Origin: Sphingomonas koreensis
Lineage (GTDB): Bacteria > Pseudomonadota > Alphaproteobacteria > Sphingomonadales > Sphingomonadaceae
Reading direction: 5' to 3'
DNA: 64,000 nt
Assembly (NCBI GenBank): GCA_006438735.1
Contig: RCZF01000005.1
Span: 1-64,000 of the forward strand
Both the position numbers and the translations under genes were made by a program. Positions 7,525 through 15,933 of this stretch are shown here, piece after piece. The stretch's first letter is position 1. The number at the start of each line of letters is the position of its first letter. The notes below the pieces were generated by a model that ran no database searches, was not told the origin of the DNA, and saw only the letters and a program-made list of their open reading frames with translations.

Positions 7525-7806
7525 TCATAGAGTCTGTTCCGCATCGCTGCGCTGGCGGAATGCCGCTCGCACTTTCTGGCGTTCCGCCTCTGCCGCTTGC
7601 TCCGCTTCATCGGCAAACGCCCGTGCGCCGCGTCGCTGGAACGCCGCGGTAGCTTGGGTAGCGTCATCGCTTCGCATGCGCATCGCGATGTCGAGAAAGG
7701 CACCGTACAGCACTTGCCGATCGTCGGCGGCGAGGTCGACCAGGCCAGCCTTCTGCACGAGACCGCCAAGCTCGATCAGGTGCCGCGTTCGTTCGCGTCG
7801 TGCCAC
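7525..7806 (-). CDS. traD: Conjugal transfer protein TraD (small, Ti-type)
   Basis: 93 aa starting at GTG 7806, chosen because AGGAGG lies 9 nt upstream. The core RTRHLIELGGLVQKAGL and the following ADDRQVLYGAFLDIA match the Ti-plasmid TraD family, not the F-plasmid coupling protein of the same name. The C-terminus is a charged helix. It lies downstream of traC on the minus strand, divergent from the relaxase gene, exactly as traC-traD in Agrobacterium. Its biochemical role is undefined; an accessory at oriT is usually assumed. Confidence 0.8.
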   Translation of the reverse strand: MARRERTRHLIELGGLVQKAGLVDLAADDRQVLYGAFLDIAMRMRSDDATQATAAFQRRGARAFADEAEQAAEAERQKVRAAFRQRSDAEQTL

Positions 7807-7843
7807 TACCCACACCCTCCTGTCGGTTCGTGCGATTACCGCC

Positions 7844-8149
7844 TCAAGCCGGTTCCGCGCCGCCCGCAGCCGCTTTGCCCCCCTCGCTGCTGCCACGAGC
7901 GCGGCGCGAGGATTTCCGGCTCGTCTCGCGAAAGAACTGCGCACCGCGCGCCGTCCATGCCTTGGTCGTGGTTCCCTCTTTTTCCGCCACCGCTGCAAGC
8001 AGCGCGCCGGCAAGGAGATCGGGCTCCAATGCATCGGCGCCGGTCGCCTCGATCAATTCGCCGAATTGCTGGATCTTGCGCACCCTGAGCAGCTTTGCCC
8101 GGTCACCCAGCGCCTTCAATTCCGCATCGAAATCCCGCACCTTACGCAT
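7844..8149 (-). CDS. traC: Conjugal transfer protein TraC-like
   Basis: 101 aa from ATG 8149. The opening KVRDFDAELKALGDRAKLL is a coiled-coil-like helix. It is followed by QFGELIEATGADALEPDLLAGALLAAV, the conserved segment of the TraC family, and a basic, disordered tail rich in Ser, Arg and Lys (SRKSSRRARG). It opens the traC-traD pair and is separated from traA by the 153-bp region that holds the candidate oriT. It probably helps the relaxase at oriT. Confidence 0.75.
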   Translation of the reverse strand: MRKVRDFDAELKALGDRAKLLRVRKIQQFGELIEATGADALEPDLLAGALLAAVAEKEGTTTKAWTARGAQFFRETSRKSSRRARGSSEGGKAAAGGAEPA

Positions 8150-8227
8150 CGTCGCGTCTCCATCTCGCTGGTCGATGTGCTCTAGCTGGGCAGCGTGACG
8201 CCCGGTTCAACGCGTCAAATCTCTCTG

Positions 8228-8275
8228 GAGCGCTCTAGCGTAGGAGAGCGCGCTTATACGTCGTACCGACGCCGC
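8228..8275. other. Candidate origin of transfer (oriT)
   Basis: The traC-traA intergenic region is where Ti-type elements keep oriT. It contains a 7-bp inverted repeat GCGCTCT (8230-8236) / AGAGCGC (8245-8251). Directly after comes GCGCTTATACGTCG (8250-8263) with the small dyad CGTCG-TAC-CGACG (8259-8271). The TATACGTCG core and the dyad resemble, from memory, the nic region of rhizobial and Ti-plasmid oriTs used by TraA/MobQ relaxases. The nick position is not determined. Confidence 0.65.
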
Positions 8276-8302
8276 GAGATCAGGCGTAATTGGTTGGCCA
8301 AG

Positions 8303-10798
8303 ATGGCCATCTTCCACTTCTCCGCCAAGATCATCGGCCGCGCCGGCGGCTCGAGCGCGGTGGCGTCCGCTGCCTATCGCTCCGCGTCGCGGCTCCATGA
8401 CGAGCGGCTCGATCGTATCCATGACTTCACCAACAAGTCGGGCGTCGTCCATTCCGAAGTGATGCTGCCCGACGGCGCGCCCGAGCGGTTGCGGGATCGC
8501 GAAACGCTGTGGAACGAGGTCGAGGCAACCGAGAAGCGCAAGGACGCCCAGCTTGCCCGCGAGGTCGAATTCGCGATCCCGCGCGAGTTGACGCAAGCGC
8601 AGGGCGTCACGCTCGCGCGCGAGTTCGTGGCCGAGGAGTTCGTCGGCCGCGGCATGGTCGCAGATCTTAACATCCACTGGGACATCGGCGCCGACGGCCA
8701 GGCCAGACCCCATGCCCATGTCATGCTCGCCACCCGCGAGATCGGACCGGACGGGTTCGGCGCCAAGGTGCGCGAGTGGAACGCGACGGCGCTGCTCCAG
8801 CAATGGCGCGAACGCTGGGCCGAGCACGTTAACGACCGGCTGACATCGCTCGGCATCGAAGCCCGTATCGATCACCGCAGCTACGACACACAGGGGATTG
8901 ATCTCGAGCCGCAGCACAAGATCGGCGCGGCCGGCGCGCGGCGGTTGGAGCGCGGCGAGAATGCCGAACGTGCCGACGAGCATATCCGCATCGCGCGCAC
9001 CAACGGCGCGACCATCATCGCTCAGCCGAAAATCGGCCTCGATGCACTGACCCGACAGCAGGCGACCTTTACGCGCCGCGACATGGCGATGTTCGCGCAT
9101 CGCCATTCGGACGGGAAGGAGCAATATGATCGCGTGCTCGCCGCGATGCACGGCTCGGATCAGATCCTCGCGCTCGGCTGCGACGGACGCGGCGAGGAAC
9201 GCTTCACCACCGTCTCGATGTTGAGCGCAGAAGAAGCGCTGGCACGCAACGCGACGACGCTTGCGGCCTCAAGGCATGCCGTCGGTCGGCACGATGTCGA
9301 GGTTGCGGTTGCCGCGGCAGCGGATCGCGGCCTGGTGCTTGGACGCGGTCAGCGCGCTGCCCTCGACCATGTCGCTAAAGCACCCGGGCTTAGCCTTGTC
9401 GTCGGCTATGCCGGTGCCGGTAAATCCGCGATGCTTGGCGTGGCGCGCGAGGCGTGGGAGGCTGCCGGCTATACCGTTCGGGGCGCCGCGCTATCCGGCA
9501 TTGCCGCCGAGAATCTTGAGGGCGGCTCCGGCATCGCATCGCGCACCATCGCCAGTTTTGAACATGCCTGGGCGCGCGATCGCGACCGGCTGACGTCGCG
9601 CGACGTACTGGTGGTTGACGAAGCCGGCATGGTCGGCACGCGGCAATTGCACCGTGTGCTGGCGGAGGCCGCCGGTGCCGGCGCCAAGGTCGTGATGGTC
9701 GGTGATGTCCAGCAGCTTCAGGCGATCGAGGCCGGCGCTGCGTTCCGTTTGCTCGCTGAATGCCACGGGGCGGCCGAAATCGGCGAGGTGCGCCGGCAGG
9801 CCGAGCGCTGGATGCGCGATGCGACGCACATGTTTGCGACGGGCAGAACCGGCGAAGCGATCGCCGCCTATAGCCAGGTCGGCATGGTCCACGCCGCAGA
9901 CACGCGCGACGCCGCGCGCGCTGCGCTGATCGACCGCTGGGACACCGAACGGCGGGCGACACCCATCGACTCCCGCATCATTCTCACCCACATGAACAAG
10001 GAGGTTGCGATGTTGAATCAGGCGGCGCGTGAGCGGCTGCAGACGCAGCGCGAGCTCGGCCGAGATGTGACTGTGCAAACCGAACGCGGCGAGCGTCAGT
10101 TCGCTGAGAATGACCGAATTCTGTTTCTGAAAAACGAGCGCGAACTCGGGGTGAAGAACGGGTCGCTCGGCACCATCGAACGCGCAGGTCGCGATACGCT
10201 GGCCGTGCGGCTGGACGACGGCCGCAAGGTCGAGGTCGATCTGAAGAGCTATGCCCATGTCGATCATGGCTACGCCGCCACGGTCCACAAAACGCAGGGC
10301 ATGACGGTCGATCGTACCCATGTGCTGGCAACGCCGGGAATGGACGCGCACTCGAGCTACGTTGCGTTGTCTCGCCACCGGACGGAAACCGCGCTGCATT
10401 ATGGCCGAGATGATTTTTCCGACGAGGCCCAGCTGCAGCGCACCCTCGGGCGCGAACGTCCGAAGGACATGGCACTCGACTATGAGCGTGAGGCTGGACC
10501 GCCACCGCGGGCGGGCCGTTCCCCGATCAACAGCGCGCGAAGCGCGGGCGATGCTTGTCCAGCTCCGCAACCGGCTCAGGCAACCGCGAACGGGCAAGGA
10601 CGTGGACTGGCCGGGAAGCAAGCGGACGCATCGAATTCCGGCCCAGATCAGGACCGTGGTCGGCAGTTGCGCGCGACGTTTGCGGCACTTGCTAACACGC
10701 CCCAGCGTTCAGCCGAGCAAACCCGTGCAGCTTTCGCCGCTGCCGCCAAGGCGGTGCCGACGCAGGGCAAGGATCGCGATTACGGAGCCGAGCGGTGA
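8303..10798 (+). CDS. traA: Ti-type conjugative relaxase/helicase TraA
   Basis: 831 aa from ATG 8303 (MAIFHFSAKIIGRAGGSS...), the usual family start; the upstream extension to 8195 would cross the oriT candidate. The N-terminal MobA/MobL relaxase domain has a candidate catalytic tyrosine in ASAAYRSASR and the metal-binding histidines in PHAHVMLATREI. A superfamily I helicase follows, with Walker A GYAGAGKS (about residue 370), Walker B VLVVDEAGM (about 435) and the TVHKTQGMTVD motif (about 655). It nicks and unwinds the transferred strand. The stop overlaps the traG start by 4 nt. Confidence 0.92.
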   Translation: MAIFHFSAKIIGRAGGSSAVASAAYRSASRLHDERLDRIHDFTNKSGVVHSEVMLPDGAPERLRDRETLWNEVEATEKRKDAQLAREVEFAIPRELTQAQGVTLAREFVAEEFVGRGMVADLNIHWDIGADGQARPHAHVMLATREIGPDGFGAKVREWNATALLQQWRERWAEHVNDRLTSLGIEARIDHRSYDTQGIDLEPQHKIGAAGARRLERGENAERADEHIRIARTNGATIIAQPKIGLDALTRQQATFTRRDMAMFAHRHSDGKEQYDRVLAAMHGSDQILALGCDGRGEERFTTVSMLSAEEALARNATTLAASRHAVGRHDVEVAVAAAADRGLVLGRGQRAALDHVAKAPGLSLVVGYAGAGKSAMLGVAREAWEAAGYTVRGAALSGIAAENLEGGSGIASRTIASFEHAWARDRDRLTSRDVLVVDEAGMVGTRQLHRVLAEAAGAGAKVVMVGDVQQLQAIEAGAAFRLLAECHGAAEIGEVRRQAERWMRDATHMFATGRTGEAIAAYSQVGMVHAADTRDAARAALIDRWDTERRATPIDSRIILTHMNKEVAMLNQAARERLQTQRELGRDVTVQTERGERQFAENDRILFLKNERELGVKNGSLGTIERAGRDTLAVRLDDGRKVEVDLKSYAHVDHGYAATVHKTQGMTVDRTHVLATPGMDAHSSYVALSRHRTETALHYGRDDFSDEAQLQRTLGRERPKDMALDYEREAGPPPRAGRSPINSARSAGDACPAPQPAQATANGQGRGLAGKQADASNSGPDQDRGRQLRATFAALANTPQRSAEQTRAAFAAAAKAVPTQGKDRDYGAER

Positions 10799-12621
10799 GT
10801 CAGGGCGGAGCAGCGGGTGGCGGTCAAGGGGCCAGCTCGGACCCGATCGTCCATCAGATCGGCTTTCTGCTGTCACTTGCCGCAATCGGTGTGGGTTGGC
10901 CGATCGTGGCCCATTTTATCCCTGCTGAAGCGCGGTTTCCGTGGCGCGACCTTGTGCTCGAACATTGGCGCCATCGCAATGCGCTAGAACCTTGGCTCGA
11001 CCAGCGCTGGTTGTGGCTCGCGATGCATCGATATCAGATCTGGTTCGCCTTGGCGGTGTTACCCGGCACGATCGCGATCGGCATTGTCCAGGCCGTCGAT
11101 CGCCGCACACCTTGGGCATTGCTGTCGGCCCCGCTCGGTTGGGGTGGTGGGCTGCTGATCGGTCTATGGCTCTATACGAGCTTCCTCGCCGATAATGCGA
11201 CGCTCGCGGTGATGTTGCCGGCGGTCCTAGCCTATCTCGGCGGGGCGATTGCGGCACGTGTCGGCGCATGGCCGCGCAAGGTTACACACCTGCGCGGGAC
11301 CCGGATTCGTGGGACGACTAGCCGACTGCGGAGCCGCATAATCGCCGTCCTCATCGATCGGGTCGCGCTGGCCGGCGTCCCGCTCACGCCCGAAGACGAG
11401 ACGATGCATATCGCCGTGATCGGCGCGACGGGATCCGGCAAATCGACGGCGCTCCGCGCGATTATCGCCAGTGCGTCGCGCCGTGGTGACCGTCAGGTCG
11501 TCGCGGACCCCGACGGCTCGGCGCTCAGCGTATTCCATCAGGCCGGTGACATCATCCTCAATCCCTACGACACACGCTGCGCGCGCTGGGATCTGCTCAG
11601 CGAGATCGAGCAGGTCGGCGACTACGCGATGGTCGCGCAGTCCCTGCTGCCCCATCTCGGGCACGGCGATCACGACCAATGGATCAGCTATGCCCAGCAA
11701 TTCCTCGCCAGCGCGATGGAAAGTTGGGTCGCCAATGCCATGGGAAGCTCGACAGATTTTGTGGCCGCGCTCACTCAGGCGAACAGGGCACAGCTGAAGG
11801 CGCTGTGCGACGGTACGCCGGCCGCCCGCTATTTCGAGGAAGGCGGTGAACGTATGCTTGCCAGCATTCTCGGGACGATCACTCCGGCCGTCGCCAGCCT
11901 GCGCAGCTTCGGCGTTCAGGCGGGGCCGGGATTTTCGATCCGGCGCTGGGTACGCGAGGGTGAGGGCTCGCTATGGATGCCCTACGCCGCCAACCAGATC
12001 GCGGCGCTGCGTGGGCTGATCTCCTGTTGGATGAACCTTGCCATCATGGAGACGCTGTCGCTGGCCCCGTCGAGCGAACGTCGAATCTGGTTTCACATCG
12101 ATGAGCTCGACGCCCTTGGACGCATCGAGGGGCTGAAGGATGCCCAGGCACGGCTTCGAAAATTTGGCGGGCGAGTCGCGATCGGGTTCCAGAGCTTCGC
12201 TCAGGTCAAACAGATCTACGGCGAAGGTGCGCACACCATCATTGAAAATTGCGGAAACTTACTGCTGCTCCGTTGCGGGCTCAGCGAAGGCGGCGGCACG
12301 GCGGAGCTTGCCTCTGACCTGATCGGTAACCGTGAGGTCGAGCGCGACGATGTCAGCCGATCGCGCACGCGCGGGCGATTCACCTCGCGGTCGATATCGA
12401 TGCAGAGCAAGCGGAGCGTCGAGGACGTGGCACTGGCCAGCGAGATGATGCAGTTGGCCAATCGTGAGGGGTTTGTGAAGCGCGCCACTGCGCCCGATTG
12501 GTGGCGGGTGCGGTTTCCTTATGTCAGCTATACGGAGCGCGCCGCGGCGTTCGAGTCACCCGGTGCGACGATTTCCGCCCTGGTAGTGCTGCCCTGCGAC
12601 GCGTCAGGAGAGAATTATTGA
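10795..12621 (+). CDS. traG: Type IV coupling protein (TraG/VirD4-TrwB type)
   Basis: 608 aa from GTG 10795 (overlaps the traA stop). Two groups of N-terminal membrane helices (about residues 20-45 and 80-155) precede a hexameric ATPase domain. Walker A is IGATGSGKST (about residue 210) and Walker B is WFHIDELDAL (about 433); the IGFQSFAQVKQIYG region and the LLRCGLSEGGGTAE segment are typical. It links the TraA-DNA complex to the Trb channel in the inner membrane. Translational coupling to traA fits their joint use. Confidence 0.92.
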   Translation: MSQGGAAGGGQGASSDPIVHQIGFLLSLAAIGVGWPIVAHFIPAEARFPWRDLVLEHWRHRNALEPWLDQRWLWLAMHRYQIWFALAVLPGTIAIGIVQAVDRRTPWALLSAPLGWGGGLLIGLWLYTSFLADNATLAVMLPAVLAYLGGAIAARVGAWPRKVTHLRGTRIRGTTSRLRSRIIAVLIDRVALAGVPLTPEDETMHIAVIGATGSGKSTALRAIIASASRRGDRQVVADPDGSALSVFHQAGDIILNPYDTRCARWDLLSEIEQVGDYAMVAQSLLPHLGHGDHDQWISYAQQFLASAMESWVANAMGSSTDFVAALTQANRAQLKALCDGTPAARYFEEGGERMLASILGTITPAVASLRSFGVQAGPGFSIRRWVREGEGSLWMPYAANQIAALRGLISCWMNLAIMETLSLAPSSERRIWFHIDELDALGRIEGLKDAQARLRKFGGRVAIGFQSFAQVKQIYGEGAHTIIENCGNLLLLRCGLSEGGGTAELASDLIGNREVERDDVSRSRTRGRFTSRSISMQSKRSVEDVALASEMMQLANREGFVKRATAPDWWRVRFPYVSYTERAAAFESPGATISALVVLPCDASGENY

Positions 12622-12667
12622 TCTAAGCCTTGCCAACGGGCTGTGAGTTGCCGAGGATTCCCCTACG

Positions 12668-13591
12668 ATGCGCACCGATCTCGATCATCTGCCGGCGATT
12701 AAGCAGCGCGAGCTGGAACGGATCGTCGAGGTCATCTTCGACGAATTCCGTGCCGCGACCGAGAATGCGGAAGGGCGCCGCAAGGGTGCCCGGATCCTCA
12801 AGATCGTGTTGTTTGGTTCCTATGCGCGCGGCGACTGGGTGGATGCGCCGCTGTCGGCCAACCAATACAAGTCCGACTATGACATCCTCATCATCGTAAG
12901 CCAAAAGGAGCTGACCGATCGGGCTGCCTATTGGGCAAAGGCAGAAGAATGGTCGATCCGCGCCTATACGATAGAGAAGACCCTCCAGACACCGGTCAAC
13001 TTTATTGTCCACTCGCTACATGAAGTGAACGATGGCCTAGCGCACGGGCGCGTGTTCTTCATCGAGGTCAAACGGGACGGCATCGCGCTTTACGAAGCCG
13101 ACGATAGCGAACTGGCAACACCCAAGCCAAAGACGCCTAAACAAGCGTTAGAGTCGGCGAAGGAATATTTCCAAGAGCACCTGTCCAATTCAGCCGGGTT
13201 CCTGCGGATATTCCATTTCTGCATGACAGAGGGAGATTGGAAGAGAGGCGCGTTCGTGCTCCACCAAGCGACCGAAAACCTCTACCAGGGCCTGCTCCTG
13301 ACCCTGACATTTTACACGCCGTACAACCACAATATCGCGTTCCTCCGCTCGCTAGCTGAAGGCCTAGATCGGCGGCTCTACGGTATCTGGCCGGAAGGCA
13401 ATCGCCGCGAGCGGGCGATGTTCCAGAAACTAAAGGAAGCCTATACTAAGGCGCGTTACTCCAAGCATTACCGGATCGGCGAGGAAGAACTGAGCTGGCT
13501 TGGCGAGCGCGTCGAGGAACTGGGGCGGATCGTCCACCAGGTCTGCAGCGACAAGATCGCCGAACTCGAAAGGGTCTCTGCCCATAACTGA
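12668..13591 (+). CDS. MNT nucleotidyltransferase fused to a HEPN domain
   Basis: 307 aa. Residues about 1-145 form a minimal nucleotidyltransferase (MNT) domain with FGSYARGDW and YKSDYDILIIV, the full catalytic set. Residues about 155-300 form a HEPN helical domain ending in the ARYSKHYRI segment. Separate HEPN and MNT proteins form a known toxin-antitoxin type in which MNT nucleotidylates the HEPN RNase; here both are in one chain. It follows traG by 46 bp, in the usual cargo slot. A substrate-specific resistance nucleotidyltransferase is less likely. Confidence 0.8.
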   Translation: MRTDLDHLPAIKQRELERIVEVIFDEFRAATENAEGRRKGARILKIVLFGSYARGDWVDAPLSANQYKSDYDILIIVSQKELTDRAAYWAKAEEWSIRAYTIEKTLQTPVNFIVHSLHEVNDGLAHGRVFFIEVKRDGIALYEADDSELATPKPKTPKQALESAKEYFQEHLSNSAGFLRIFHFCMTEGDWKRGAFVLHQATENLYQGLLLTLTFYTPYNHNIAFLRSLAEGLDRRLYGIWPEGNRRERAMFQKLKEAYTKARYSKHYRIGEEELSWLGERVEELGRIVHQVCSDKIAELERVSAHN

Positions 13592-13813
13592 TCGCTGCGT
13601 CTCGCGCGATTTGCTCGAGCTTCCCATTTCTGGCATAATGCCGGACAAGGGATGGAACGACTGGCGGCCATCTCTCGGATAATCCTGCCAGGCATAATGT
13701 AGGTTCGGCCATTACGGTCGGGCAGTTGCTGCAGACCGAATAGCGGCACGCAGCGAACACCGCTTGCACCACTCGCGTGGAGGCCCCGCGAGCCGCTGGT
13801 TTGCGAGCTGCGC

Positions 13814-14308
13814 ATGACTACCCAAAATCGACACGACGTTTACGCGCGCGAAGTCGTGATGGCGCGCGTCGGCCATCTTCTTCGCCGCAAGCAGCACGAG
13901 ATCGAGAAGATCGCTCGGATCCTGCGCGGCTGCTTCGAACCCGACCGGGTGCAAGCGCCCGAACCGGGATGGATCAGGTCGATCATTCTGATCGGACCCT
14001 ATGCCCGCAAGAGCTGGTACGAAGACGAGCGTACGATCAACTTTTCCGATTACGAATTTTGGATCGTCGTCAACCATCCACTTTTTCGGGAGGAATGCTG
14101 CTGGCAGCGCGCTCGCGAGGTCATCAGCAAGGAACTCGGGAACCGCTGTGCGGTCGATCTCAGCTTCTATTCGAAGTCCGATATCCGCATCGCCAAGGCC
14201 GAGCGCGATACGTTCATCCTCGATCGTATCGAGGCAGGCATCGCACTCTATCGCGCGTCGCGCGACGCGCCGCTCAATACGCGCGAACGTAGGGAGGCGC
14301 TGTCATGA
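13814..14308 (+). CDS. Degenerate MNT-domain protein, paralogue of 12668-13591
   Basis: 164 aa. It lines up with the MNT half of the preceding gene: RRKQHEIEKIARI, IRSIILIGPYARKSW, INFSDYEFWIVV and RIEAGIALYRASRD match in order and spacing. The catalytic GSYARGDW has become GPYARKSW and DYD has become DYE, and the HEPN half is missing. It is probably a catalytically weak or dead partner. The stop overlaps the start of the sigma-factor gene by 4 nt (ATGA), so the two are likely translated together. The first ATG at 13814 is used; a later one at 13859 is possible. Confidence 0.7.
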   Translation: MTTQNRHDVYAREVVMARVGHLLRRKQHEIEKIARILRGCFEPDRVQAPEPGWIRSIILIGPYARKSWYEDERTINFSDYEFWIVVNHPLFREECCWQRAREVISKELGNRCAVDLSFYSKSDIRIAKAERDTFILDRIEAGIALYRASRDAPLNTRERREALS

Positions 14309-14823
14309 CGCCTCAACCCACGGTTGCATCCCCCCACTCACTCGAAGCGGTGTACAGAACCGAGCGCGCGAAATTGCTGCACTATTTCCGACGCAGCGTA
14401 GGCCCCGAAATCGCTGGGGATCTCGTGCAGGATGTGTTCGTCCGTGCGGCACGGAATTGGCGGTGTGATGAGATTGAATGTCCGGGCGCCTATTTGCGGC
14501 GGATAGCCCGCAATCTGCTGATCGACCGGGCACGCAAGGCCAAGTCCACGCCAATGACGTTCTCCCCATTCGATGAGGACCGCGACCTCGTCGCGCAACC
14601 CGAGCAATCCTGGGCAATTGAAGTCGCCGAAGTCATGGTTGCCTGTCAGCGAGCAATCGACGCTATGTCGCCGAAAACACGTCGGGTGTTCCTAATGAGC
14701 CGAGTCCAGGAAGCGAGCTATCGCGAGATCGCCGATCAACTCGGTATTGGCATAAGAGGAGTCGAATATCACATGACGCGCGCACTGTCCTTATGTCGGC
14801 GCGCTGTGGCCGTACGACGATGA
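14305..14823 (+). CDS. ECF-type RNA polymerase sigma factor
   Basis: 172 aa. Region 2 is AVYRTERAKLLHYFRRSVG...DLVQDVFVRAARNW and region 4 is AIDAMSPKTRRVFLMSRVQ...YREIADQLGIGIRGVEYHMTRAL. The spacing is that of FecI-like ECF sigma factors. It is translationally coupled to the degenerate MNT gene upstream and no anti-sigma gene follows; the next gene is luxR on the other strand. How it is controlled and what it transcribes are not visible. An ICE-carried orphan sigma factor could switch on transfer genes. Confidence 0.85.
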   Translation: MTPQPTVASPHSLEAVYRTERAKLLHYFRRSVGPEIAGDLVQDVFVRAARNWRCDEIECPGAYLRRIARNLLIDRARKAKSTPMTFSPFDEDRDLVAQPEQSWAIEVAEVMVACQRAIDAMSPKTRRVFLMSRVQEASYREIADQLGIGIRGVEYHMTRALSLCRRAVAVRR

Positions 14824-14911
14824 AGGTCAGCCAAGGGTAACACTCGCCGTTTCACCCGCGCGCTGCAAGGCAAGGCCGGGATCTGATCCGCCCCCGCTGC
14901 GCGGCACAGAG

Positions 14912-15682
14912 CTACCCCGTAAATACAGGATGACCGGGATCGATCAGTTCCGAATAGCTGATCGATCCGCTGAGCAAACCACAGTAAACAAGCATCGAAC
15001 TCTTGTGGACACCGCACCGCAGGCGGGCATGTTTGAGATGGTCATTGACGGTGCTCGGGCTGATTCCGAGCCTTCGCGCGATTTGCTTTTCCGCCTTGCC
15101 TTGGCCGATCGCCACCACGATCTGCCGTTCCCGCTCGGTCAGACGGCCTTGGCGGACTCGGTGGATTTCGGGGGCAGAATGAAGGTGCCGCGCCGCTTCG
15201 AATGCAAAGGCGCCTAGTGCCTGGACGATTGCCAATATGCCGCGAGGAAAGACGAGTCCTTTGGACATCGCGAACGAGCAGGAACCACTGAACTCGCCTG
15301 GAACGTTAATTGGCACCGTGTAACCCGGCCCGACGCCTGCCCGCTCTGCACGATCGAGCAATTCCTGATCGCCTGACGTGAGCGCGACTAATCGCGGGAG
15401 CTCGGACCAGAAGAAGCCGGCCGCGCGCAATTGACTCGTGCGGTGTACCGGGTCGCGAACACCGAAGCCTTGCTGGTCATGAAATTGGGCGAGATGGCTG
15501 GGATAATTATGAAGATGGATGCCGGCAGCTTGCGACCTGCTGAAGTCGATATGATGCGTGATCGCGAAATATCGAATGCCAGCCAATCCACAAATCACCT
15601 CTAGATGCGATGATAAAAGTTCCGGCGAGTCAATAAGATCGATGGCTTCGTGAAAGTCGCCAATGAGTTCAAGCAGATCCAC
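14912..15682 (-). CDS. LuxR-family regulator with autoinducer-binding domain (solo)
   Basis: 256 aa from GTG 15682, chosen because GGAGG lies 8 nt upstream; the frame extends to 15769 without a better start. Residues about 10-165 resemble the TraR/LuxR autoinducer domain and about 185-245 the LuxR HTH (LTERERQIVVAIGQGKAEKQIARRLG). Of the usual ligand-contact residues, D77, P78 and W92 are kept (RDPV, FFW). The Trp and Tyr of the YPxxWxxxY motif are replaced (YPSHLAQFH). No luxI gene occurs in the window. It probably controls ICE transfer, possibly with a non-standard ligand or none. Confidence 0.85.
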   Translation of the reverse strand: MDLLELIGDFHEAIDLIDSPELLSSHLEVICGLAGIRYFAITHHIDFSRSQAAGIHLHNYPSHLAQFHDQQGFGVRDPVHRTSQLRAAGFFWSELPRLVALTSGDQELLDRAERAGVGPGYTVPINVPGEFSGSCSFAMSKGLVFPRGILAIVQALGAFAFEAARHLHSAPEIHRVRQGRLTERERQIVVAIGQGKAEKQIARRLGISPSTVNDHLKHARLRCGVHKSSMLVYCGLLSGSISYSELIDPGHPVFTG

Positions 15683-15933
15683 GTGATCACCCTCCGCCCG
15701 CCGCGCGCGCGAGCAGCGCCCCCGACGACCGCCTTCCTTTTGCCCGGCGGCCGGCGATCTCGCGTTCAATCACCGGTCTGCCAAAAACGACTCGACACGC
15801 GCGAAAACCCCTGACGTCCCAAGTTGTCACCGAGTTTTAAACTTTTGGCTAACTCACCAGGAAAAAGGGAAAGTTCTTCCCATTAGGGGGATGGGCACCC
15901 CGTCTTTACGGTGGCTGCGCCATTAGGAGAAAC
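15683..15933. promoter_or_regulatory. Divergent luxR-lysR promoter region
   Basis: This 251-bp region holds both upstream sequences. Short dyads include GGGAA-AGTTC-TTCCC (about 15869-15883). Two good ribosome binding sites serve the lysR side. No classic tra/lux box was found. Confidence 0.4.

Noticed and set aside
14824..14911. AHL synthase (luxI/traI) near luxR
   Set aside because: No reading frame with the LuxI pattern was found here or elsewhere in the window.
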